A stretch of DNA of 64,000 bases from positions 2,301,501 to 2,365,500 of the forward strand of contig NC_135245.1 of assembly GCF_947623445.1 (NCBI RefSeq). Direction: 5' to 3'. Position 1 is the first letter of the stretch. Each line of letters opens with the position of its first letter. The stretch is from Clavelina lepadiformis. Its lineage: Eukaryota; Chordata; Ascidiacea; Aplousobranchia; Clavelinidae. A program made the translations under genes and the position numbers. Shown here one piece after another: positions 36,601 to 51,103 of this stretch. The notes under the pieces are model-generated. The model did no database searches and was not told the DNA's origin. It was given only the letters and a program-made list of their open reading frames with translations.

Positions 36601-39600
36601 CAGAACAACATAATATAAATACTGCCTCAGATTACAGTAGCGACTTATACTTCAAAGCGTTACAAACAGTCTGTAACGAAAGAAACGGTAGTAAGCCATA
36701 GAATATAACCTAAAACACATAGCTTAATAATATGGTATATTAAGAATATCCCTACAGTTAAGACCAAACGCATAGTTACTTAACACAAATACGTAAGTAT
36801 CTAACTAAACTAAAAGCCCTATGCAACTGCATGCTACAGCCGATTTGCCCAAGTCACGTCAGAAAAAAAAAGGCACCAACACGGAACAAACAAGACACGG
36901 AAGAAGACCTCAAATACAGCAGTTTCCATGTAATGGCAACGAAGAACAACTATAGAAAACTGTTTACTGCATCTTTAACACTCACGCTATTGCGGCATGC
37001 GCCAATTTTATGAGTGGGTTAATACACAGCCCACGTATTTTGGCCCCTGCCTTTTCTGCATGGAAAACATCACCAGCTTATATCGATTCGGTAGAGAGAC
37101 TTCCCGCACAACAGATGTACAGAATAGACATGTTATCAAAACTTTCTTGTGGTGAGCCGTTACTACTAAATAGAAAGCGAATAAAATTAGAATACGCTTT
37201 TATATGTGTATTAAAGCCCAATTGAAATAAACGTGATATGAATAGCACTACAGCGACCTCTCCGCGTACGATCCACTCACACCAGAAATCCCATTCTTGC
37301 CAATTTTTTGTGGAAACTACGCCAAGGTACAAATGACGAATTTTGAGTCTTCTCACGTTAACCAGATTATACAAGAGGACAATCCTGTGTGCGCATGCGC
37401 AACTTCCCTGCCATTAATCGAAGCACTTCCGACGGTTACTAAGAATATTGGAAACCTTGACGAAATTTCTGCAGGAAATCTCCTTGCAAAAGAGTAGCGG
37501 CAATCACGGTCTGGATAATTCATTGCTACCAGCTGTGAGGCTACTGGCTATACAACCTCTTTAACTGTAGGGCTGCCTTATCTTAAGATGTACCGTCTAA
37601 ATTCTAAATATATATAGCACAGACACCATTTCACCACTAGAAGCGGGTATTGTGAACAACACCATATGGTCCGGTTACCAAAAAGTTCTTTCTGGGATAG
37701 CTCGGTGCTTTAGTAACCTACCAGCAAACAGGTGACCTATGCTTTGGATGGCTACTGCGTAAAACCCGTGACGATTTGCACAACATTGTGTCCTGTGCTC
37801 TCATCTCTGGACTGGCGTAATACTACTTGGAATTCAATCAATATTTAGACATGGTGATGATAAAAAATGTCTTTCGGTTTGCGGCCAGCCAGGTTGTATT
37901 TATGCTTAATCGATTGAGCGTATTCTCTTCAACCTTTGTCGCTATTTTGTTAGCGTTACGCAAAAGTAACGTTACCTAACTAACTGATTCACAGCGAGCT
38001 ATCGCATAACTTGTTTAATCGTTTTCCGCCACAAATGACAACATAATAATATTACTCGTGATATTAACTGGCATACGTATATGACTCAATTACGTGTAAG
38101 TTCCACACACCTACGTGCTATGCAGCTTGCACACTGTAAACAACAACTGAAACAGCTTGTTAAAAAACATGCCCAAATCGCCCACATCGCATTACAGACT
38201 AACATACGTCCCACAGTAAACAAGTATGACGTCACCATGCTTGCTGTAGCACAATTCCTAAAGCAGATGCAGGCTAGCACAAATAAATCTGTCTTAACTG
38301 TCGTAATCTAGGCCTTGGCGCGGAATTTATACCTGCGAGGAAACTCGGTTATGAAACCCATGTCTCCTGCAAATCGGCGCCAAGTAAAATTTTTCGTAAA
38401 GAAAAACACGCGCTAAACGGTTTAAGATTACCGTAAACTTGTCGCTGGTGACATTTCTTCGTAAAACACAATTGCATCAAACGACGGTGTCAAGTTAAAA
38501 GTTATACGTAGAAAGCCGCCCTTGAGCCGAACATGCAACGCAAATAGCTGTGATTATCTAAATTCAAAAGTCTTCTTTGATCATTGGGCGACCTTATACG
38601 AACGCAGTGGTAAACAACGTCACGAGGATGTTAAATCTAGCGGTTCATCTAAGCTTCTTTTGATTTAGAACATGTCTATTAACCCGTATGATAAAACTAG
38701 CAAAAAACACATGCTACGCACTAACTCGTGCTATAACTAGTAAACACAAACAACTTTGTACTGCGTTGTCGTGAGCAATTTCTGCGTCTGCTCCAACTGG
38801 GTTGTGAACTCTAAAATCTGTGTCAGAGCATGTCTTTATTCTGCATATACTTGTCCATGGGATTTTGCTAATTTTCAACACAACGTTGCTGTACAGGCAA
38901 AGCTCTAAAAGTGTCTCCATAAACCTTAGGCGAGAGTACTAAATCAATACGGGTCTTACATAAGCCCCTTTAAAAAGCTACAGGTCATACTCGCTCATTA
39001 CGCAAGACGGTCATTGCAGTGTGCAGCACGGCAAATGCGGCAGCCAACATCGTATACCCCTGTCTAATGCGCTGGCACCTACCAACGGAAATGACGTGCA
39101 CGTGGCGCATTATGATGGCATAATATTATCATAAACGCTTCACAGATCACAGCATATACGCCGCCAGGCTGATGTTTAAAATTGGAACACACAATTGCGC
39201 ACGCTTGTCTTTCACCTTATGCTCTCGGCCATACAGAAAATAGCCAGTGACTTTTGCGCTGCGCAAAGTTTTTTACGTTTAGCGCGACTGGAACACATAA
39301 AGCCATTTCAATAATTTATAAACCCAGAACAAATACGCTTTCTACGTCACAATTGGCTATTATCGCGCCATAAATCCTGCATTGTTGCGAAAATTATGCG
39401 AGACACCGTTGCACTGTGGTAATACGTCGTAACTGCAGTGAATAGACCAACAACATTTCGCCATAAATACCTTTTAGGGCAGATTTCCTTCTTGCCATGC
39501 CTAAGTCGCTACTACCGCAGTCACTGGAAAATACCACATTAATGTTACGTCACAAAACCAAATAAAAGTTAACGAACTCAGCTTACAGCAAGTCGAGTCA

Positions 39601-42600
39601 CGGTTTATAATCAAAGGATTTGCTTCGGATAAGACAACACATATTTTGCATGACGTCGCTAAAGAGTTAGGATGTTATAACGCGCTATACATTAATAACT
39701 CTTACAGGTAAATAATTTGTAAGGCATAAAGATATCTCAAAGCTTTCGTAAGAAACTGCTCAAGCAGAAAATTCAGATACGCGGAGGTCGGCAACTACTG
39801 CTAATAATTTCTTGATGACCCTTTCCTTAGTCGAGACCCAAGCTCATTACTTTCGTTGAATGTCACGGGTACACACGTACTCATACGCATAATTTGCTGC
39901 TTCGCTACAAGAAGATCATTTCCATCAAAACAAGGCACTCGAAAAACAATAGCGCACACCAGTTACTACGGTAGTTTCGTACTAGATTCCAGGCTAGACG
40001 GTTTTAACTTTCTGACAATTGTTTATGTATTGGTATTCTATTTTTTGACAGTGCAAGGTCTCGAAAAAATTTGCAAATAATTATGGAAAATTGGGTTTAC
40101 GCGCAATATTTCGCCTTTTCCAGCCACGCTTATCGACACAATTGAAATGTCAGAGCTAGGAGTAAACATGTAGGCTCGGGCAAACTTGGTGGCTGGAACC
40201 TGGGCGTATAAACGCGCACATTCATAACACCATTATTTCATTGTGAAGCGCGTTGTAATTAACTTATACTGGATTCAAGTTTCGATTAGCGCCAAAACAT
40301 ACTACGGACTTACGGAAATAAGTCCAGGCTAAACGCGGTCAACTTAGTTTTCGTTTAATTAATAACGGAATATTTAAATTACGGTAACGTAATTTTCGAT
40401 TCAAAGCAAAACAATAAAAATGTCACGTGACGTTCTGGGATTCTTTCTTGAGCGATAGTGTTTTCGAAAAAACGCCTCTACAAAATATTTTCCTACCCCA
40501 AAGGATCGAAAGGCCATCTAATAGCTATGACGGTATCGCTCGTGGCGAACAAAAACCGCAAAACGTCTGAAAATAGCGTTCTTTTAAACCTTGGAATAAC
40601 AGACCCTGTCTTTTTCACCTAAAACACCTCGCTCGTTAAATCGGGAACATACCTCAAAAGCATTCCAAAACGCACGAAATTTATAAGTTGTTGACTGCGT
40701 TGGCCCAATATATGAACAGTAAGTTGGTATGGGGTCGATTTATAGTTAAAAGGAGGAAACAAGCTACTGAATCTGTTAGTGCTTTACAGTAAATATTTCC
40801 CACAACGGGCACAGACGACACTTACGTCATAAGTTTATTGTACTTTACACATACATGTCATGCGGTGTTAATAGGGTCATATGCGGTCATAAAGACTTGT
40901 TGGAATGTTGTTGACATTAGAAAGGTACAAAGACATCATCTAAATTTATTTGAGCTAAAAATGCCTAAAGGACAGATTTCAATCAATCACACTGTGAAAG
41001 CCACTTCTGATAATGGGCTACTTTATTCACGCCTTTGACCTATTTGAAAACATGATGTTATGTTGCTTTTTACGCCTCTGTTTAAAAATAGGAATTACGC
41101 TTTTACCACAAATCTATGACTGAAACCCAAGATATTATCGATACAAATTCTGCTGGACATAAAAATAACGTCGTAAAATAATTTTTTTGTCGCTGACAAT
41201 AAAATTAATAGAGTTGTTACAACCGTAACGTCCGCTCAGTGTCAGCTACGAACCGAAAATATTTATATATGTGTGTTTGCTTTGCCGTCGCTACTTTGTT
41301 AATACTGTTTTCATAACGACGCTCTGCAACACAAGCTACGGTGAAAATATTAAAAGTATGTAACCGCTACAGAGCGCGCGTAAGTCCATTTGTCACAGGC
41401 CTCGCTCGCTACAGACACAGACGGGTTTTCGGATGCTAAAAGCCGGTTAGACTTCATGGATCGGCCGGTCCTGAAGGGGTTAAATGCAGAAGACAAATCA
41501 CATGGTCATGCTAAATAAAGTAAAACGGAACAAAGGCTGATATAAACGATTTTAAAGGAAGCGAAAGCTGAGAAACAATAGTTTCTGAGTACACAATGGC
41601 CACTTGAAACTTTGCTTATGTTTTTCTGCTTTGAACCAGGCACAAACTACGTCAATTATTCAAAAATTTTGCTGCTGCATTGGTAGCTGACACTGATTGT
41701 TATTATTGCTTCCTTTTATTGCATACTTTGCTAAAATTGGAAGTCAAAAAGTAACTTGCTTGTAAACTGAACACTCACATAGAGCGAAGGTAAGTAAATT
41801 TTGCTTTCTAAACCAGTTAATTATGAACAATAAAAGTCAAAGCCGTCCTGCTTTAGAAAAACATACCACCACGCTTCATTAGCTGCAACTACACTTCAGA
41901 TTAGCTGCAACTAGACAGCGGGCGAACGCATTGTTTCCAGGTCAGGGCCGATGGTTCGTCAAGACTTCAGCCATAAACGCTAATTAACCAGCACGCCAAG
42001 AACACATCAAACCGTTTGCGTAACGAAAGATGCTTTTAAGGCATGACGTCTTTTAAACTCTGCACGAATTGCAGCCTGTGACCTGCGACAATACGCCCTG
42101 GCTTACACTGACGTACTGGCAGAAGTTTGGGCAGGTTATGGCAGAAGCCAGAGGGCAAATAATTTCCTTGCGTGTCACATATTCCGATAACATCGACGTA
42201 TGTGTGATGTTGTTTTGGAGTCGAGGCTTATCTTACAATTGACCTTAAAGCGTATTCAACACTTAAACCTCTTAAAATGAACCTGTGGTCCATATCTTCG
42301 CAAACAGACGACCGCATTTGAGGCGCTCCTACGTCAGCGCATCGAGACATAGTCTTCCCGAGGCTAAGCCGAGTTCTGACTCGAATTTGTTTATCCTTCG
42401 GTTTTGTGCAGATTTTGACCGGATAATTTAGTAAAGGCATATACATGACGGGATGCGTTTGTCATAACAGATTGCACAAGCGATAAAACAGGAATTCCAA
42501 TGACCATGTCTATAACTAGTGAAAAAAGATCGAATGCAGAGGTAAGAGACGAAATGTAGAGGACACGCCCAAAGATGCAGTGGTTGCAAGGCTGGCTTAA

Positions 42601-45600
42601 ACATCCCATACCATGAAATCATTACATACACCAGTTCATTTATACAACTTGTCAACGATAAAAATAAAACTGCGGTTTGGACGGAGACTCAAAGGTTCCC
42701 AAAAGCTATCGCCATTAACTACAATTTAAACTTTTAACTATAAAACGAATATACCATAAAACTATAAAAAGGATTAATGATGACTAAGCAAAAACAGTCC
42801 TAAAATCACATGATCGAAGTAGATAAAAGCATTATCATGAAACGTAATAAGTCTATATAACTCACCGACGGAAAGTTCTTAAGATTTCCAAGCTTGGCGG
42901 CTATTAATTGTGTATTTTCGCTCTTCTTTTGTCACGTCACAATAAAGCGACAGCGCGGGCGGTCACCGACGTAAAGGAAACCTGGAGATCCCGAGTCTTG
43001 AAAATGATGGCCGAAGTTTGAAACCCGATGAATTTTTATAAGAAATAGCACGACCTATTTTAGCAAACTCTGAAACATAGAATTCAGAGATAAATAGAAC
43101 TAGGAGCAAATACTGTATGTCAGCCCTGTAATTATCGGGTGTGTCTATTTTAGTACACTTTGTCCACTGTTTTCCATTGGTACTTGTTTGTGTAAAGCGT
43201 CTTATACTAGCGTTTTAAAATATAGCAGAGTTTTGGCGAAAAAGAATGTCAAACATTACAACAATAAGTAAATTTTAACCAGTGACGTAGCTTCGGGATT
43301 CCCCAGAAACAAAACGTAAAATTCTATGCAATGGCGCGCAGAGCTAAGATTTGCAAAGGATAATGCGCAGTAGCTTACTTTCAACTACAACGGGATAAAT
43401 TTCATCGTTGTTGTTCATTGCAAACAACCCAGCTGAATACGACGAAATTACGTAATCTTCTTGGTGAGTAACAGGATAAATACTGGTGCCTAACTACCTA
43501 TATATGACGTATGCATAAGGCGGCTGTAGCTATTAAGTAAACTCAGCTGGTAGCGTAAGTCTACGTTGGACATGTGAAAGGGTAAGGTCGCTAACGTTTA
43601 GGTTCAACTGAAGTTCCAGTTCCTTGGGGTGTTATGACCCTCAACAGAAAATCCCCATTTTAGGATTTTTACGCTTTTTATGCTGTGGTATGAACTATAT
43701 CTAGTTGTGAATGATTATCATAACATGTCGATTTGATCGACATGCCTATCTACAACAGATTTATATCTTCAAATCTACTTTGGAAAAGGTGCCATTCAGT
43801 ACAAAAACGTTCATAATAATCGATAAACCTGTGCATAATCGGAAGTAAAGACGTGAAGACTGCTACTAAAAAATCTGTCGTTTTAGTTAAATATCACTCT
43901 TGAAACATTTCAAACAAAATGGGAAATATATCTCTCTGAAACTAATTTACTGCATATCTGGCTGAAACATTCCTGTATGAAGTCTCGCCGGTCAATGATA
44001 AAACACATTGTGTGCAAGTATACACTTACACTGACTGGTTAAAACTAAATGAATGACCAATACCCACATTCAGGTGGGTTTAAATTCCTCGAAGGTGGTT
44101 AATGCGCGGTTATCTGGCGATATGACGTGGTATGACATGCGCACATATATGTTAACGCAATTACACAACCTGTGGTACAGGTAACGTTATTTTTTATCAT
44201 CAACGCATTGCTTTACTCAGTTCAAACAAGACAACTTATAGCCATTCACCCAATCCTGTGGAAATCCATTTCATTTTCTGCAAATTTATATAATTCCGAG
44301 CGGTATCCCTTGCAGCTTAAGTGAACCTGATTATTATTAATTAGACATCATAGGGTCATTTGCGGACAACAATAGCCTATAAGTATATGGGCATTGTATA
44401 CGCGGTTGTACAATAAGGTCAGTGGCTAACACAGCATGACGCAAAACTGTTAAATTGTTCGTGGAATTGAGTTCTCAGCAAATACGTAAAATAAAATTTC
44501 CCGGCAAACAAGCTATATTCATATTAATACATGTTGGTTGGACCATTGTGGTTAACGCAAGACGCCTATTAAGGCCTTTGGCTGACAATCGTAATAGCGT
44601 GACTAAGAATCACCTGTATATGCTTATCAGTACTTAACTTTATTTACCGTAAATGAACTATAAATAACTGTAACTACTTCTCTCAAGGGAGTTCTTAGTA
44701 TCGAGCCTGAAGTCTCCACTGGGACAGGAGACTGATTGCTGTGTATAGTTTTTGTCCTAATGTTACATCAAACATATGGCTACATTTCTTGCTGCTAACT
44801 GCTATGAAGAATTCGTTCAAAATATATTCGAAACCTTTTCATAAGCGCCAGCCTCGGGCAGTAAACCGATTGCAATTTGAAAATATATCACGATTACTTC
44901 GGAAGAAATGTCGTGAGGGCGAAATGACAGCTTACCAAAGCAAAACATGTCTGTGATTAAAGAAAAGGTTGCTTTAATCACTTCTTTCTGTTGAAATAAT
45001 AACAGCTTTTTAACCCCAACACATTGTAAGAACGTGGAATTAGTTTGCTGGGTTTAGGGTTCTCTGAACTAGAAATTGTACCAATACGAGGATTTAATTT
45101 CAATTGCGTTCTAAAGCGAAATCGAAATTAAGCTCAATTTAGGCTGACGTCATAACGCGCTTGCAACCCGGAAATATTTGTTTGTTTTATGATATAATAC
45201 ACCTGTCAAAGGAAAACAGTAACTGAAATATGACGACATATTTCTTAAAACGAAAGCTTGTGAATGTAGCCAAACTTTACTGACGATCTAATAATAATGC
45301 TGTAACAACGGTGCTGGAAAATACACTCCAAACGTACAGAAGTCACCCTTTTTGACGCCATGCACCAATAGCTGGGCGGAAACAATAAACTTGAGTTGCG
45401 CCCACGTAACAAAGCTAATTGTGACCATTTCTCAACTTGGTCTGACAAGGAAACGCTTTTTTTGTCGCTGGAAGAAGTCGGTAGTGCCGGCTAAACAAGA
45501 AAATTTATTCTAATTTGTGTATGCGGTTGATTCAGCGGAACGAATGTCAAAGGAATTCACAATTAAATCAAGGAAGTTTACTGGCGTTTAATACCTGACA

Positions 45601-46424
45601 TCGTAGCAAATAGAACATGGAATTGCCTTTCGCAAACGACACTTTCAAGCACCTATAAATAGTTTAGTTTATCATTCCATCAACAATACCTTTAATCATG
45701 ACATGTACAGCGCCTCGCATGCAATGACTACTAACTGCATTAAATACACCTGCTACGTGCAGCGGTGTATTGAAAACATTATTTCGTTATAAGCTAAAAG
45801 CAATCCTAGTTGTACAATTAAATTAATGATTTAAAAAAGAGACCGAGATACGAGGAAGCAACCACATTAGCTGCAAGCCGATACCTCGTGTAACAGCATT
45901 ATCAGAAAGTGGAATGCTACTACTTGTTACAACCGGCAATATGCCCCTTATCTGTAATAAGATAACACTGATGCTTGAACTAGAATACAAAATCAATCAA
46001 ACAACTCGTTCACCTATGGGCTTGTCCTTACAAGCGACCTCAACTTGTGCAAAACGGCAAAACTTTTGTGCATTCTTTCCAAACCATATCGATACGAAAC
46101 ACATTTCAATCCAACAACAATGCTATGAAACCTATGCGGATTTTACGTAGTTACATCACAAGCGTTTTCTTCGGATTATATTTTGCAAGAAAAACGAAAA
46201 TAAATGACGCCAATTTATTTACGTTAGTCTAAATTCGTCTTGAAAGTAAAATGTTAGCAGTTGCAGCCTATGTGCGTTTCCATTCCTACCGCTTGAATGA
46301 CAGTTAATATCATCGCAATTCTCACGTAACTGTGCACAATAAAGAACGCGTTATGACACAATAAAGGTCAATCTCAACGCCCCACAGGTTGATCAAGTTT
46401 AAAACGATTTTAATAAGTTCTATG
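36601..46424. other. Long gene-poor stretch
   Basis: Nearly 10 kb with only short frames on both strands and no recognisable domain, RNA gene or exon chain. The first part must hold the RASGRP promoter. A perfect 9-bp hairpin (CATGTCGAT, TTG loop) lies at 43724-43744. Several TGACGTCA-type words occur (36291, 38227, 39545, 40822, 45145). Confidence 0.5.
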
Positions 46425-46432
46425 ATATAGAC
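46425..46432 (+). repeat. Left 8-bp target duplication of hAT MITE
   Basis: ATATAGAC, repeated exactly at 46751-46758. Eight bases is the hAT signature. Confidence 0.9.
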
Positions 46433-46750
46433 CAGAGGTCGGGAACCTATGGCTCGCGAGCCAGATGTGGCTCTTTTGATGACGGTATTTGGCTCGTAGA
46501 TAAATCTAAGCTGGCATTTCTTAGCACGATTGTTACGAATAAAACCTTTTCTGTAATCTTCGATAACGTAACAACCAACCAATTCAGTAAATTCAGACAT
46601 TTACCGTTGTCTAATATTGTTGGTTTTGCTTAAAAATGCAAACGCTTAGTTGCATTAAGTGTTGAAAAATATAATATGACTCTTAAGGAAATACAATTAA
46701 AAATATGTAGCTTTCATGGCTCCCTTAGCCAAAAAGGTTCCCGACCCCTG
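46433..46750. mobile_element. Non-autonomous hAT element (318 bp MITE)
   Basis: Begins CAGAGGTCGGGAACCT and ends AGGTTCCCGACCCCTG, giving terminal inverted repeats with one mismatch, flanked by perfect 8-bp duplications. The interior has tggctcgcgagccag and no coding capacity. The ends resemble the CAGGGGTCGGGAACC termini that I recall from hAT families spread across vertebrates and invertebrates. Confidence 0.9.
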
Positions 46751-46758
46751 ATATAGAC
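46751..46758 (+). repeat. Right 8-bp target duplication of hAT MITE
   Basis: ATATAGAC directly after the element end. Confidence 0.9.
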
Positions 46759-46877
46759 CTTGAAACGTTTTATTCCAAAGTGGTCCCAAAAGGTCAAACC
46801 AATTACTTTAGCGGTTGCATTGAATGCCCTCGGCGCCAGCTCTACCGTTTCGTTATTTCTGTGCTTAGTTTTCGACT

Positions 46878-47105
46878 GCAGCTATATTCCATCGGAAAAA
46901 AGATCATGTGTTCAAATCTATTTTTCACAGTTTCTTGTTAACCTAACATAAATGTTATAACAGTAACTTAAATCTACCTTCTAATCTAACTTTAACTCTA
47001 ATAAAACCTAAAATAGCTAAACTCAACTTTTTCCATTGTCTTTATTCTGTCCTAACTGCCTATCTTTAACAACAGTCTGCGTGACTTACTTACGGTGAAA
47101 TGGTC
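46878..47105. mobile_element. MITE copy C
   Basis: Third copy of the family seen at 18.9-19.4 kb, in the same orientation: atcggaaaaaa at the left, tgtgttcaaa, tttcttgttaacctaac, aataaaacct, gctaaa-tcaactttt, gtgactTacttacggtgaaat at the right. The left inverted repeat is eroded, the right one is good. Confidence 0.6.
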
Positions 47106-50100
47106 AATCTCTTAAATTTTTATCCTGTTTCTGTTCCTTGACATCCTGTTGCAGATCATAAAAAATACGATGTCCTCATCCTGTTATGGCTCGCATCAAT
47201 AAAAGCAAGACCATGTCAAAATTACAACTGTTAGGAGGCACGCTGGTTCGCATCAATAAAAGCATGCTATCATACTTAGTGACAACAAAGCATCGTCAGT
47301 GAAGCAAATATTAGTGCAATCAATAACCTTTGCACATTAACTGGAGGGCATACTGTTAACTGTACCAATGTAGGCAAACCATAGGCTAAATAAAGCGGCG
47401 TGTGAGCAGCTGGCCCTGCTCGTAACGTAAAGTAACTGGAACTTACAGTATATAGTCGTCTGTTATTACAAGGATGCGAATAAGCGAAACTTAAAACGTG
47501 GAAAATGTTTGCACTTGGCCAATACGCCCGAAGACGTAACCTGCACACCAGGTATTTAAAAAATTAGGTTTGTGTAAACTCACCTATGCCCGAATTAACC
47601 GAGCAAATAATTTGTAAGTTTTGGTAACGAGTGAAAATTTAATTTTTAGTCGGAGCAGTAAGTCGTAGGCTACATTCATTTAGCCTAGTTGTTGCTTTGA
47701 AACCGTCTTTTCTCAGTTTTCTGCGTTATCTCAACATGGTCAAATCAAATCAAAATGTTTGTTTAGCACAAGCTAGTATAGAATTCTGGGGTCTAGTGTA
47801 GAAGTTGTAGAACCGCACAAACAGAGGATGCATTTGCATTCTAGACCCCGGCTACTCAATCTCTGGCGTCATTTGGTTGTGCATTTATACACTAGACTAC
47901 TTTGTTTATGGTTCAGGCAGCAACGAAAACTGCGCAAATTCAGTCAATAACTAAAGTTTCCTACGCCTGTACACAATCTGTTGCGCACGTGCACTTTAAC
48001 TGACGTCCTGACCGCATGAAAAGGTCAACTTTGCTTCTGTTTGTTCTACTTTCGATGCAGAGAATTCGCTACACAAAGCGTGTTCAGTTCTGAAGACTTC
48101 TTGCAACTTTGGCGTATTCCGCAGTTAGCCACGTGCGACTGACAGTAAATCTGCCGAGAATGGAGATCTACTCGGAAACATTGTACAAGACCTATAACAG
48201 CTGCCTCTGTAACTTGCACTGTTACTAAGGAAAGTCAAAGGGCCATTATTGTGCGTTTAAGTGCTACAACAATTACCGGTGTGCGGTGCGACCCTCATTT
48301 TTGTCGGGGTCATCGTAGTGGCCGCATCTGCTACCAGATTGCCAACAACTGTTAGCTGTGATGTGACAGGAAACGCGTTGGCTAATAATAAAATAGCAAT
48401 TAGCTGATTTGCAAGCGTTATTGACGTGACCTGTAGCCTAGTACTTAAGCCTGACAGCTACTTAAGATTATAAACCCAAAAGGTTACTTTGACATGATGA
48501 ATAAGGGAGATTTTGAAAGTTAACTGATACCGAGTTAACAATGTAACTTTCGGTCGACCAAATTGGGCAGCTTGGACGTATGATACTCATCACATGGAAA
48601 CAAACAGCAGAGCTCACGTGTTTTTATTGAAGTTGGAACTTCCTTCCATCCTGTAAACATTGCCTGAGCTACCTGGCTTAAATGAGCTTAGAAGACACTT
48701 GCGATTAAGGTCTAATCACAGGATTAAAATCGATCGTCGCAATAATGCAAACAGTTTTAAGGCTGTTCATTGTTTGTCTCTAATACATCAGTTTTCGTTA
48801 AAATATTTGTTTTTTTTTCTTATATCAACATTTACCGAATAAAAAATCGATCTGATGAATTTTAGCTTTTTTTGTTTTTGAATGACCGTCCGTAATAATT
48901 ATCACAATAAATCCACTCATTACGATAAACAGGATCTAAAATCATTTTTGTCCTACAAACAAAGTTGAAGCGGTTTACAGCAAATGACAAGAAGCAAGCT
49001 GGACGAAGTTACGTCCTACCTATGTTAAATCTCAACTTCATAGGACGATCGAAAAAACGATCTTTTCTGGGATTCTTTCACCTTACACACTGCCCCGCTG
49101 CTCTCATAGTGTCTCGCTTGCGTATAAACCATAAAGAGCTCCTTGTTCACAGGGTTACCTCAAACCAAGTAGCCTGATTAAGGCTTCCGCAATTTTAACA
49201 GCGGATGTCGCCGTCACTGTGTTCCCTTATGTCGCCACGACGGCTTGATATTGTAACTGCGGTAAGTGCAAAATGGCCTGCTTAATTCAATCAAGGCAAT
49301 AAGTTTTCGTCTCTTTTTCGTGCTTGACTGTAATACGATCGTTATCTCAATCTCCGTCCCTTAATCTTAAGGCAAAAGTTTTGATTTTGTTCTTTGGTTT
49401 ATTTTATTTCTTTGATGAAATTTGTATGCTGGTGTACGGAAAGCCTCAACGGATAAGCGAAATAACCGCCGGATTTACACACGGAAAACAACCAGCTGAA
49501 ATGCACTCGGTGTGACATCAACTGGATAAAAATAGAGGCAACTCGGTACTCGTTGAATACTAAGGATGAGTCACAAACTGATGCGTGAACGGAGCCCTGC
49601 ATTGCGTTGACAAGCACATTGTGTGTAATTTAAAACGTGTCGCAACGTTCTGTACCACGTTGTGATGTCATCCACAAATCTATCCGGAACGTTTAACAAA
49701 CAGAGTTTCGGTTTCACCTTGTATACACTAGAATACTAGATGTTGCTTATTGCAAAGCCAAGTATTAAATGGTAGTTGTTACAAAGGCAAGTGTACACGA
49801 GTTGCCTTTTCGTGTGGGAGAGTTAATTATCCATTTTTGTCTCATAATAAGTTCTGTTACCCACGCGATATCTTTGGCTGAGTTTTGTCTTGAGCCATTC
49901 ATATATAATTATTTCAGAAAGTTTCCCAAATTCCCGCGTTTTGATTGTTCATAATCAGTTTGTTTTGTTGCTGGTCATTTCTCAGAATGTTTAAATAATG
50001 CCTCTAAGTTTAGAACTCAACTTCGATGATTATTCAGAACTTCGTCACCCGTTGTTTGTGTTGCGTATTTGCTGACTTTATTTCGTCATAAAAAGTCTAT

Positions 50101-51103
50101 TTAGACTGAGCCAGTTACAGCTATTTTGCCCTGAAATTGTCCCGACCTTTCATGCACATGCGTTCCGGCTAAATAGTCTAACTGCGACTTGATAGTCTCT
50201 GTGGCGGTTAAAATGAAGCCACCGATGTTTTAGGCTTTAATTGCGTCAGAATCTTGAAATCATGTCAAATACGTCTCCTCATTTAAAATCTGTCAATATT
50301 TTTGTATAACGTGATGGCGTGTTTATGCAATGTCTTATCTAAATTTCCAAGCAAAAACAAAATAATTTCTGCGAAAATCTAAGTCAGTAAAACGCTTGTC
50401 GCGTTTTTGTTAATTTTGTTGTTATTTGTAATCCAAATTTTATTGCTATTTGGAAAGAGTAACAAAAAGTATAGACGATTGTGGCGTCATTAGACGTTTT
50501 CTTTCCATTTATAAGATCATCAGACCTTAATTGAAACACGTTTCTGCATATCGAAGGATCCTGTTCTTTTCAAACCGAGCTTACCTCAACCTATGTGATT
50601 TTCTTGCAACTATTTGTAGTATCGTTTTTTTAATAAAGGCTATTTTATGCGTATACTTATGTGTTTGGCCGATTTGGGCTGTTCAGTTTCTTTTATTAGC
50701 TAATGAATGTATTCTTGGCAACGATTTCCAGTGTAACAATCCAAATGCGGCTGATCGCCGAGCTCTAATTAGTCTAATTTTTATGCTAAAAATAAAAGCT
50801 TTTGAATGTTTTTTGAATAGCTTTTCAGCATCCAACAAGCAACAACAGATGATATGTACAGCGTTATACTATGCCGTTGCAATTACTAAAGATATTTGAA
50901 CTGCGTAAGTACATTATATAGGCTATTTGGCATTGATGAGTCACGTTGTAACCGACTTTATGTTCTTATGAGAGTAATTTATCGTACAATTAGTGCCATA
51001 TCGGTTATTAATTAAGCAACTTTATACAGCTCTCCATGATACATCATCAGTTTCGAAAGGTCGAAAACAGTCGATATCCCACGCCGGGGTTAAAGTTTAA
51101 AGG
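47106..51103. other. Intergenic, no gene recognised
   Basis: About 4 kb. The longest frame, 50531-50899 (+, 122 aa), is hydrophobic at its start but has no recognised family. The end includes the 3' UTR of the plakin-repeat gene. Confidence 0.45.

Noticed and set aside
50531-50899. 122-aa frame with hydrophobic start
   Set aside because: No clean signal or membrane topology, no family match, and no neighbouring exon; kept only as a note.
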